Source of the DNA: Callorhinus ursinus
Taxonomy: Eukaryota; Chordata; Mammalia; Carnivora; Otariidae
DNA: 64,000 nt
Assembly: GCF_003265705.1 (NCBI RefSeq)
Contig: NW_020313168.1
Span: forward strand, 6,176,816-6,240,815
Reading direction: 5' to 3'
The notes under the pieces are model-generated. The model was not told where the DNA came from, did not search any database, and saw only the letters and a list, made by a program, of their open reading frames with translations. Positions within the stretch are counted from its first letter, which is position 1. Each line of letters begins with the position of its first letter. Shown here in pieces: positions 12,601 to 24,600 of the stretch. Both the position numbers and the translations under genes were made by a program.

Positions 12601-15600
12601 GGATGGATCCTGTGCCTGCCACAGCTTGCCACTGCCTGGGACCCAACCACAGGGCATTCTTGAAGCCCCTCTGCCTTGCTGGCAGTGATCCTCAGAGTGG
12701 GAAACAAGAGTGAGTGCTTGGGGGCGCCTGGGTGGCTCGGTTGGTTGGGCGACTGCCTTCGGCTCAGGTCATGATCCCGGAGTCCTGGGATCGGGTCCCA
12801 CATCGGGCTCCCTGCTCGGCGGGGAGTCTGCTTCTCTCTCTGACTCTACCCCCTCTTGGGCTCTCTCTCTTCTCTCACAAATAAATAAAATCTTAAAAAA
12901 GAAAAAAAAAAAAGGAGTGCTTGGAAAGAGAAGGGCTTCAGGGGGTAAGGAGCCTGAATGGAAGCACCCAAAATGGATCCAGGGGACCCATGAGAAGCTG
13001 AGGCCACAGCTATTGAGCTCTCCCTCCCGAGTCTACCTCTGTGAGCTTGCCCTGAAGAACGAAGGAGGGTTGTAGGAAAAGAGGAACACAAAAACTGGAA
13101 GATTCCTAAATAATGTCCAGCAAGAGCAAGCTGGTTGAATGCAGTTCAGTATGTCTGCATGATGGGAAATTCTATAATTCTTAAAAATCATGTTTTCAAA
13201 GAGTATTTAATATGGGAAAATGCTTGTAACATAAGGTTGAGGAGGAAAAAACGTCATCAAATTGTATATACAATAAAACTGCAATGAACAAGTCCGGCAA
13301 GATGTCACCTCTTCTGAGAGCCTTCCGCAACTGCCCTCACAGCCCCTTTCCCCAGCGCCCTCTCCTCACCTCTTTTGTGTCTCCTCTTCACACCTAAGGT
13401 ACTTGTCAGGTTAACAGAAGGTCCCCCACTAAACCACAACTCCCACCAGAGGGGGAGTTTGTCTTATCTCAATTGGTCACCTCAGCCTGGCATACAGCAG
13501 ATGCTCAATAAATGGACAGACAAGTTAACAAAAGACAAGCTGGAAACACAGCAAAAGGTTAATAATGCTTATCTCTGTGCAGCAGGGTTAGGAGTCATTT
13601 TTATTTCCTTTATTTTCTAAGTTTACCTCCACAAAAATGTTGTTTGTTCTGTTTTGTTTTTTTGTTTTCTGTGGAGAGGAAACAGGGTAGAAAATGTTAT
13701 TTTTAGGGACACCTGGGTGGCTCAGTTGGTTGGGCGGCTGCCTTCGGCCCGGGTCATGATTTAAAAAAAAAAAAAAAAAAGTGTTATTTTTATAAGCAGG
13801 AAAAGGATTTTTTTATTTTATTTTTTTATTTTTATTTTTTAAAGATTTTATTTATTTGACAGAGAGAGACACGGTGAGAGAGGGAACACAAGCAGCTGGT
13901 AGTGGAAGAGGGAGAAGAAGCAGGCTTCCTGCTGAGCAGGGAGCCCGAAGTGGGGCTCGAGGATCAGGACCTGAGCTGAAGGCAGACACTTAATGACTGA
14001 GCCACCCAGGTGCCCCAGGAAAAGGATTTTTTTTAAAGACTCCCTCATTTCAGAGCAAGTGAGGGAGAGAGTGTGTGCGCATGAGCAGAAGAAGGTGCAA
14101 AGGGAGAGGAAGAGAGAGAACTTCAAGCCGACTCCGCTTAGCATGGAGCCAGACCCGGGGCTCAATCCCAAAACCCTGAGATCATGACCTGAGCCAAAAT
14201 CAAGAGCCGGCCACTTAAGTGACTGAGCCACCTAGGTGCCCCGGAAAAGGGTCTTCTTTTTTAAAGCTAAATTTCATTTAAGATTGACTGATTGATTGAT
14301 TTGACAGAGAGAGAGAGAGAGAGTACAAGCAGGGGGAGCGGCAGGCAGAGGGAGAGGGAGAAGCAGGCTCCCCACTGAGCAGGAAGCCCAAGATCCTGAG
14401 ATCATGACCGGAGCCAAAGGCACCGGTCGCTCAACCAACTAAGCCACCCAGGCACCCCTAAAGCTAAATTTCATTTAGAAAGTGAAACTCACCAAATGAC
14501 ACCATTAAAAAAAGTAAAAAGACAAAAGGAGAAAATATTAATAACCTATCTGAAAGAGGACTCCTTCCAGAATACATAAAGTATATTAATACCTATCAAG
14601 AAAAGATCAACACGACGTAAAAACGAGCAAAGACTTGAATAAACTCTGCACAATAAGAGCGATGCATACAGTGTGTTTGTCACTAATTCTCAGAGAAATG
14701 AAAATTCAAACCATGAGCTGATGTCTCCACACACCTACTGTAATGGCTAAAACAGACTAACAAGATTAAGCGCTGGTGGGAGGTGGGGCTGCTGGAATTC
14801 TCCTGTGCCGGTGGCCAGGAGTCTCACATGCTATCATTGGGTTGGAAAAGTACATGGCTGCTTCTACTAAAGTCAAACATACACCTACCCTATGACTCAG
14901 CAATTCTACTTCTACCTGAACCTGAGAGAAAGGAGTACCTATGTACGCGAGAACACTTGCGTACAAACATTCATAACAGCTCTATTCATAAAGGCTCTAC
15001 ACTAGAAATAAATCTCCATTACCAGGTGAACCAGATGAAAAAATTGTGGCACATTCATACAAAGACGTGAGCTAATGACGCTGTAACAATGAATCTCAGA
15101 AACACCCAGTGAAAGAAACCAGACACAGGAGTACATCATGTGTGATCCTACTTAGATGAAGTACAAGAACAGACAAAACAGGGGCACCTGGCTGGCTCAG
15201 TTGGTGGAGCGAGCAAATCTTGATCGGGTTCGTGTTGTGAGTTCAAGCCCCACATTGGGTGTGGAGATTACTTAAAAATAAAAACTTTTTTTTTTTTTGA
15301 GAGACAGAGAGAGTGCATGCACTTTCGTGTGCAAGAGCATGAGGGGGAGGGGCAAGAGGGAGAGAGAATCTTAAGCAGGCTCCATGCTCCATCATCCACC
15401 AAAATAAAATCTTAAAACAACAACAACAAAACAGGTAAAACCCATGGGTTAGAATAGTGGTTACCTGGGGGTAAAAGACACTAACTGGGAGAGGGTCCAT
15501 GGAGGGACCTTTCTGGGGGAGATGGAAACATTCTCTATCTTGATTTTAGTGCTGATTACACAGATGTACATATACCTTTTTTTTTTAAAGATTTTATTTT

Positions 15601-18600
15601 TTTATTTATTTGACAGAGAGAGACACAGCAGAAGAGGGAACCCAAGCAGGGGAGTGGGAGAGGGAGAAGCAGGCTTCCCGCCGAGCAGGGAGCCCGATGC
15701 GGGGCTCGATCCCAGGACCCTGGGATCATGACCTGAGCTGAAGGCAGACGCTTAATGACTGAGCCACCCAGGCGCCCTGATGTACATATACCTTAATGAA
15801 TTTAAAAATCCATCAAACAGCACTGGGTGTTGTATTGAAGTGTTGAATCACTGTATCATACGCCTGAAACTAATATTACACTGTATGTTAACTACTGGAA
15901 TTTAAATAAAAACTTAAAAAGAAAAAAAAAGGTCAAGAAAAAGAATTGTCAAATCGACAGAAGATATGTGCACGTCACCATATGTTGATCTCATGGCATC
16001 TTAAACCATGGTTACCAAACAGAAAGGAGAACAAGTTCTGACTGGCTGATGAACATGTTTTAGACAAACCAGACAAGACACAAAGAGAACAAGGGGCAAA
16101 ACCTGGGCCCTTCTAGGCACAGGGAACCACAGAAACTCCCAGGAGAGGCAAAAGAGAAAACCCCGAGTACAACTGAGGATGAGAAAGCTGGAGGCTCAGA
16201 GAGGTCAGGCAGGTGACCTCAGATCACACAGCAAGTAGGGCACTGCTGCTGAGACAGGAGGGTCTAAGGATTGTTCTGGGGATTAAATGAGGTCATGCCC
16301 ACAAGTGCTTAGCGAGCGGCTGGGGGCTGGGCAAGCCCTAGGAGAGAGCGGCCGCAGACTTTATTCCCTCTGATGACTCAGCCACCCCAGGGCGCTGGGC
16401 TGGCTGCTGCCCATCCCAGATAAAAATCTTCATTTGAGACTATTTGTTCTTGGGTTTCACTTTAGCGTCTATAAAAAGGAGGGGAACAGGGTGAAAGGGA
16501 CAGGGATGGAAGTGAGAGTTCTCTCAAAATACCTTGTATACAAGTTTTGACTTAAACTCATGAATGTCTCCCATCATAACAAACATCAAATTAAATCAAA
16601 AGGAGAGAAAACATGGCTTTTCGTACTTCTGACCTGTATTTCACTTCTGGGAATTTATGCTACCGGTATACCCTTACAGGGGAGAAATGGTATACAAATA
16701 AGGTCATCCACAGCAGCACTGCTCGGAGAGCAAAGGGAAACAAGTGAATGTCCACCCCTAAGGGGGTGGCTAAACACCAGTCCTGGGTGCCAGGGAATGG
16801 CATGCAGCATTTACAAAGAATGAGGCAACTCTTTGTGGGCTGACACTGCAGGTGCACCAAGACATGATGCTAAGTTAAAAAAAAAAAAAAGCAGAACATA
16901 CGTATAACACCACACATGTGGAACCTGCAAAAAGGTATACGTGTAAATACACACAGATTTGTCTGTAAATCCTGAAAATATCTCTGGGAGGATAGAAAAG
17001 AAACTAGTAACAACGGTTGCCTCCAGAAAGGCTATAGAGGGAGTTATCATTCACCATGTGACTCAATCATGTTTTCACATAAATTAACGCATACACACAC
17101 AGACAAAGTGTGCTCGTGCCTGTAACTCAGAGGAAGGGGAACTGGTCTCTGCAAGTCTGGGAGGAATGGCAGAGGCTGGCTGCCCTGCTCCAGCTAGTGT
17201 GGAAGGGAGCAGTGGGGTGAGAACTCTGACATCACCTCCTTTCTATGAAGGGGAATCCTGCCACAGATGGATAGCTGAGGAATTTTTTTTTCTTCTTTTT
17301 TTTAAAGTTAACTCTATGCTCAACATGGGGCTCGAACTCACGACCCTGAGATTAAGAGTTGCATGCTCTACCAGCTGAGCCACCCAGGCACCCCAGAAAT
17401 TATTAAATTATTATAAGTCAGGAAGGTGTTCACCTCTGATAGGAAAGAGAATTGAATCAGGAAGGGACATAGAGAGGTTTTTGGATTGCTGACATTATTT
17501 TTGTTCTTGACCTTGGTGCCGCTTATGTAGGCATTTGCATTCGCATTGCTAAACTCTACTTGTATGTGTCAGCCCTCTTCTGTATCTGTGGGTTGCAGGT
17601 ATGGGCCTTGGGCCAGCCTCTGGGGCTATAAACAGGTGTATATATGGTTGGTCCACATCTACTGTGTGCTGGGAGGGGGACGATGCTTAATCACATTATT
17701 TCTCTCCCCCATTTTACTGATGACGAAACCAAGACTTAGAGAAACTGAATCGCCTGCTCCAGTCACCTGGGTCCTCAGTGGCAGTACTGGGATTCTAACT
17801 AGATCTGCCCACCAAAGAGCTCTTGCTCCATCCTCCATACGCTGGGGCTTCCTTGTACCTCCTTGTATCTTCCTTGTACCTCCTTCTCTGATGAGTTAGG
17901 CTCCTGGGGTCAGACATCTTTCTGCTTAAAAAGGAATTCCTCGGGGTGGGGAGCGGCTCAGTGGCATTTGCCTTCAACTCAGGTCATGATCCCAGGGTCC
18001 TGGGATCGAGTCCTGCATCTGGCTCCCTGCTCAGCAGGGAGTCTGCTTCTCTTCTCCCTCTGCCCCCGAGGGATGCTTACTCTTACTCATGCTTACTCTC
18101 TTTCTCTAGTGCTCTCTCTAATAAACAAAATCTTTTGAGAAAATTTAATAGTTTCTAATTAACAAGCAGAACTTAAAAAAATTTTTTTTAAACAAAGTCC
18201 TCTCTTCTTTTTTTTCTTTAAAGATTTTATTTGACAGAGACACAGCGAGAGAGAGAACACAAGCAGGGGGAGTGGGAGAGGGAGAAGCAGGCTTCCCGCG
18301 GAGCAGAGAGCCCGATGCGAGGCTCAATCCCAGGACCCTGGGATCATGACCTGAGTCAAAGGCAGACGCTTATTGACTGAGCCACCCAGGTGCCCCAAAC
18401 CTTTAAATTTTTAATAAAAAATAATTAAGCATCCGACTCCTGATTTCGGCTCAGGTCACGATCCCAGGGTCCTGGGACTGCGCCCTGTCGGGCTCTGTGC
18501 TCCGCAAAAAGTCTGCTTACCCCTCTCCTTCTGCTTCTCTCCCTGTTCACTCTCTAATACACAAATAAAATCTTAAAAAAAAATTTTTTTTACAACATAT

Positions 18601-21600
18601 ATATCCCTATGCTAATACTATAATTCACTTCTGCCTATTTTTGGACTTCATATAAAGAGTTACACTGTATATATCATGTGTCTAACATCATTTGCTTAAG
18701 GTTGTGTTAGTAAGATTACTGCATGTAGCTACAGATTGTTTATTTACCTTGCTAAGTAAGGAGTATGAACATCCCACAATGTCAGTATCCATTCTATTAT
18801 TGACTGTTTTAAGTTTGGGACTGCTACAAATAATGCTGGTAGTGACATTTTTGCACATGTGTCTGGATGTGCATGTGCCCTAACCCTATGAAGGTAACTG
18901 CTGGCTCATGGTGTGCCTCTCTTCAATTGTACTAAATAATGTTTTCCAGAGACCGCTGAGGATTTAGCTACCAGCCTTTTTCTAAGCACCACCACCATCT
19001 AGTGGCAACTACATGTATTGCAGGAAATAGAAGACAGGAAAACAATTTAACATGGATTCTGGGAGGCCACCTACTTGAATCCTGTTTTAGTAACAAAACT
19101 GCCAGGTATCCTGTGATATCCTAGGGTTCAACCAGTTTTCATGGAGGCAGAGAGGTCTTTCCTGGTTCCGTTCTATCTCCATACAGCATCTAGGATAGAC
19201 ACATAGGCTGCATACAGAACACCTGAGAGTCAACCAACAGTACTTTGGGCAAATATTCCCAAATTAATGCCAAAGGCTGTCTGAGTTTTTATTTGGAGCA
19301 AGAGCCCCAAATTCTTTCACTCATTTGGGTATTTACTGAGATCCTGTCTTTATATCTGGTCTTCCATAATTCTGCCACTCCCGTCCCCCATCCCAAACAA
19401 GGGCCAACTAGTACGGCCTCCCAGTGGCAGGTACCCTTAGTCGCCAATCAAATGGGGCCTGGACTGTGAGCACCACCAGTAGGAGCAGGGATGACTTCCC
19501 ACCAGAAGCACCTCAAGGATAGTGTGGAAGTGTAACGTGTGGTGGAAAGAAAAAACAAGGAAAGACGACACTCTGGAGTTTGAGCCTTGGTTCCGCCAGC
19601 TGGGGCCCCTGGGCACAGAATTTGGATCCAGGGAGAATGGGTAAATTCCTGGCTCCAGTCATCACTAACGGTGGGACCCTCAGGCAACGGACCTAACCTC
19701 ACTGAGGAGTTGTTTCCTCACAAGTAAGGAGGGCTTTAGCACTACTGGCCTTGTGGTTGGTGACACATTCAGAGCCCTTGCAGGGCGACAACCAAAAGGT
19801 AAGTAAAATAGCTCTACAATTGTTCTAAATGGGCAAATCCACAAAAGAAAAGGCCGAGAAAGGGAAAGGTATAGAAACTCCAAAAGCCCTGCATGTTATC
19901 GGCAATTGCTGTAACCAGATCCTTCTTGAAGGCTTCAGTTATCCGGCCCAGGTGTCTGAGGGGTCACAGGAAGATGGCCCCCACAGAAAGTCAACAGGCA
20001 CACCAGCTCACCACTGTTGAGTGATTGCCGCAGCTTCCAGCCCTCAGGGCACGTGGAGCCCCCTGACAGGAAAGGTCTTATCTCAGAGCTAAACGCATCA
20101 GCACCACCTGAAAGGATGCCTGGATCGTGCTGGCCTGCAAGGACGGACGGAAGGAAGCCTGCATTCTGACCCTCACCTGCCACTAAACAGCTGAGGGGGG
20201 TGGCCTATGCCTCAGTTTCCTCATCAGTGAAATGAAGGGTTTGCAGTGCCTTTTGAGCTTTCACAGTCCACAATCCTAGGAATGGGGAATTCCTCTGTTC
20301 TCTTCTAGAATCTGACAGCTTTGGGTTTCCGTCCCAGGCTGGCACTCTTTAAACCTCTGGCCAACTCGTGGATCCTTCCCAAGCCTCAGACTCCTTATGG
20401 AAAATGGAGGTTCTGAGCACACCTACTTTTAATGTGTCTCAGGGTCAAAGGTGACAAAGCACAGAAGCCAGTATGTGGCACACAGAGGGTGCTCCATAAG
20501 TGCTAGCTATTACTACAAGTCCTTCTAAGCCCCAGAACACCAGCTCTGTAACCAGGGGCTTGGCTGCAGGGGTTCTCTTGAAGGACAGCATGCTATCCCA
20601 CCTCACCTCTTTGGGAGATGAGGGAACTGTTTATCCTCAAAAGGGCTGGGACACCAGGCCCTTGGGTGGAGGCCCGGGGATCCTGCAGCTGCAGACACTT
20701 TGCATTTAATTCTCTCAAAATTCTGTGAGGCAGATGCCCCACCTGATAGATGATGGGAGAAAGGAAATCACAGGCCCAGAGTTAGGTGGGAGAGCGAGGA
20801 CTTGAACCCAGACCTGCCTGACCCTAAAGCCCAGCTCTTATCAAACTCACTGTGTTCCTTGCCAAACAAAAGACACTGGTTTTGGTTCTGTGAGCCTGAG
20901 GCAATCTAAACCAGATCTCCTCTGCCGTTCCTCCAGAACGAATCCCACTCAGGGCTACAGCACTAAGTCATGGCCCGTACTCTGCACCTTCTGGGCCCTT
21001 CCCTCCTCTTCCCCAGAGATAAGCAAAGCTGAGCTCTGCCCTTATGGAGATACAATTTCAGGCCTGCGACCAGAGATGAGAGTCAAAGCTACAAAGCACA
21101 GCACAGAGCCCATTAGCCAAAAAAGCACCTGACAGTGTTTCCCATGCAGGGCCGGCGACATGAGAAGGAAATGACAGCAGTAACAAAATATGCATCTAAG
21201 TATGACTGGGACTCTCCTGTCTGCAGACAATCCCATGGAGGGAGTCAAAGCTGAGGAAGCAACTACTGTGGGGATTAGGAGCCTTGTGCTGGGAGGAGAG
21301 GAAGAGAAAATGAGGAAAAGTGGCAGGGAAAAGGAAAACTGGTGATAAGGATACTAAGAAAGTGACCAGACAAAGTACCTTCACGGAGACACACACACGG
21401 AGACACACTTCTGCTCCCCACAAGTCCTGCAACGTAGGGCAAGCGCACGTGAGAAGGTGAGTCTCAGAGAAGGGACACATGGATCTCGTCCACGAGAAGC
21501 AGCTAGGAAGAGGAGAAGCTGTGACTGTGGGCTCCAGGTCTAGGGCCGGTCACCCACTCTGGGAAGCCGCCCAGGAGAGCAAGAACCCAGGCCAGGCCCA

Positions 21601-24600
21601 AGGTTCTCAGGGTCTTAAGAGTGGGGTCTTAGACCTGGTCTTAGACCAGGGTCTTAGAGTGCTCTTGCCCTGGGCAAGTTCCTTCCTGATCCTGCAAAAA
21701 CTTTTTGTGGGGCACTGCTCCTTTTATACAAGTTTTCTCCAGTCCAAAGTTTGAGTTGCAGGAGCTCTGTCACTCCTAGGTGGAGGTTAGGCTTCGCAGG
21801 AGAGACTGTCACCATTCAGATGGCAGAAGCTGTGGAGCAGAGGACTTACACAGAAGAAAATCTTAAAGTGACCGGTGGTTTAGAATATTTATTTAGCATA
21901 ATGATCTTCCAGGGGGCCTCAGTCTGGCCCTCTCCACAGGTTGAAGAGTCCAGGAAGCCCACCCAGAGCCCATCCTCCTTTCCCCCATACCTGGAGCTCC
22001 AGGCCCTGAACCTGCTCCCACACCAGGCCCCTGAACCTGGGCCTCTTTCTTGGATCCTGACTCCCAAGGTGGACTCTAAATCCAAGGAGTGGCCACAGAG
22101 CAGGTATGAATACAGCCAAGATGTCCACACACATGGGTGAGACCTACTAGGGTGAGAAGGGATGACCCCCATTTGTACTGTAGCCCCAGGCACCCCAAAC
22201 AGTGGGGCCAGTCTGGATAGTCTTTCAAAATTTTACAACACACCTACCTGAATTACTCAGCGCAAAAAAAGAAAGAAAGAAAGAAAAAGTGTTAGTTCAT
22301 CCTATCAAGCCCTTCAATCTAACTTCTAGGTTCCAGGAATAAAAGGGAAAGAGGAACAAGCTAAATGACACCAGAAACAGGCAACCAGACAATTAGGAAA
22401 CAATTAGGAAGTTGGGAAATTCTGCAGAACTGGTCTGGATCTTTCAACAATTAGTGTCATGAAAAGAGTCTACCAATGATTAAAAGAGATAAGTTATGCA
22501 GTGCCTTCCTTCCAAAGAGTACAATATGGAAAGAGGAGGAAGAGAATAGCTTTACAGTGGAGAAACCTGACCAATACCACCTCAGCCGGGTGATCAAGGC
22601 CATGATCAACAGGGAGAAGTCATGCTGACAGCACGGCTCTGTGACATGATGTGGTGAAAATGGCACTTACTTCTGTAGCTGTCCTCCCCTAAAACCCACA
22701 ACCCAGTCTAATCAAGAGAAAAGCATCAGACAAATCCCAGTTATAGGACAGTCTACAAAATACCTGACCAGCATTCCTTGAAACCATCAATGTCATCCAA
22801 AAAAGGGTAAGTCTTAAGAAACCAGCACAGTCCAGAGGAGCCCAAGATGTGACGACTAAAAGTAATATAGTATCCTGGATGGGATCCTAGAATAGTAAAA
22901 GGGCATTAGAGAAAAACTAAGGAAATGAATCAAGTATGGACTTTAGTTAATAATAATGTATCAAAGGGTGCCTGGCTGGCTCAAGTCGTGATCCTAGGGT
23001 CCTGTGATCGAGCCCCATGTTGGGCTCCCTGCTCAGCTGGGAGCCTGCTTCTCCCTCTCCCTCTGCCGCTCCCCGCTTATGCTCTTGCTCTCTCTGTCGA
23101 ATAAATAAATAAAATCTTAAAAAAAAATTGGGCTTATTAATTCTAACAAATGTATCATACTCATATAAGTGGTTAATAATAGAGAAACTGGGTATGGATA
23201 TATGGGTACTCTCTGTATTATCCTTGCAATTTTTCTTTTTTTTTAAAGATTTTATTTACTTGCCAAAGAGAGAGGGAGAACACACAAGCAGGGGGAGCAG
23301 CAGGCAGAGGGAGAAGCAGACTCCCTGATGTGGGACTTGATCCCAGGACCCCAGGCTCACGACCTGGGCCGAAGGCAGACGCTTAACTGACTGTGCCACC
23401 CAGGCGTCCCTCCTTGCAATTTTTCTAAAACTGTTCTAAAAGACAAAGTTCAAAAAAACAAAAATAAAAATAAAATACAAAGTTCATGGGAGTGCCTGGC
23501 TGGCTCAGTCAATAGAGCATGTGACTTTTTTTTTATTTTTTGAAGAGAGAGAGAGAATGTGTGTGCACGAGCTCAAGAGAGAGCATGAAGGGGGTGTCAA
23601 GAATCTCAAGCAGGCTCCATGCCCAGCACAGAGCCTGACACGGGGCTCCATTTTACAACCCTCAGATCATGACCTGAGATGAAATCAAGAGTCGGTTGTT
23701 CAACTGACTGAGCCACCCAGGTGCCCAGAGCACACGACTCTTGATCTCAGTGTTGTGAGTTCCAGCCCCACACTGGGTATAGAGCTTACTTAAAAAAAAA
23801 ATAAATATAGATATATATATATATATATATATAGAGTGTGTGTGTGTGTGTGTGTGTGTGTATAAAATACAAGGTTCACTTAAAAAGAGAGAGAAAGAGA
23901 GATGGAGACCTAAGGAACATAAAAACCAGATTAGATGCCCTTTTGGGAACTATTAGAAAAATTTGCTTGACTAGGTGTTAGGTGGTAATGGAATAATTAT
24001 AAAAGGTTTCTTTCTCTATGTAAATAAGATTCCTTTCACTGTGTAGAAAATATATTTTTTTAAGATTTTATTTATTTATTTGACAGAGAGAGCACAAGCA
24101 GGGGGAGCAGCAGACAGAGGGAGAAGGAGAAGCAGGCTCCCCACTGAGCAAGGGAGCCCAACACAGGGCTCGATCCCAGGACCCTGAGATCATGACCTGA
24201 GCCACCCAGGTGCCCCAAAAATATTTATTTATGTACTTATTAGGAAAAAAAAAAGATTTATTTAGAGAGCATGTGCTCAAGTAGGGAGAAGAGCAGAGGG
24301 AAAGGGAGAGGGAGAGAGAGCATCTCAAGCAGACTCCACACTGAGCTCGGGAGCCTGGCATGGGGCGATTCCACGATCCCAAGATCATGACCTGAGCTGA
24401 AATTAAGAGTCAGATGTTTAACCCACTGAGCCACCCAGCCACCCCCAGAAAAATGTTATTTTTTAAGATGCATGCTGAAAGAATAATTTTTGTTTGTCCT
24501 CAGAATAAATTCCAAACTCTTTCCCATGGCCTAGAGCTAAGTCATGTAAACTCTGGTACTGCCCACCTCTCTAACCTCATTTTCTACCACTTTGCTTCAC

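Noticed and set aside
16021..16037. agaacaagttct as a steroid receptor element
   Set aside because: The half-sites lack the three-base spacer of GRE/ARE.
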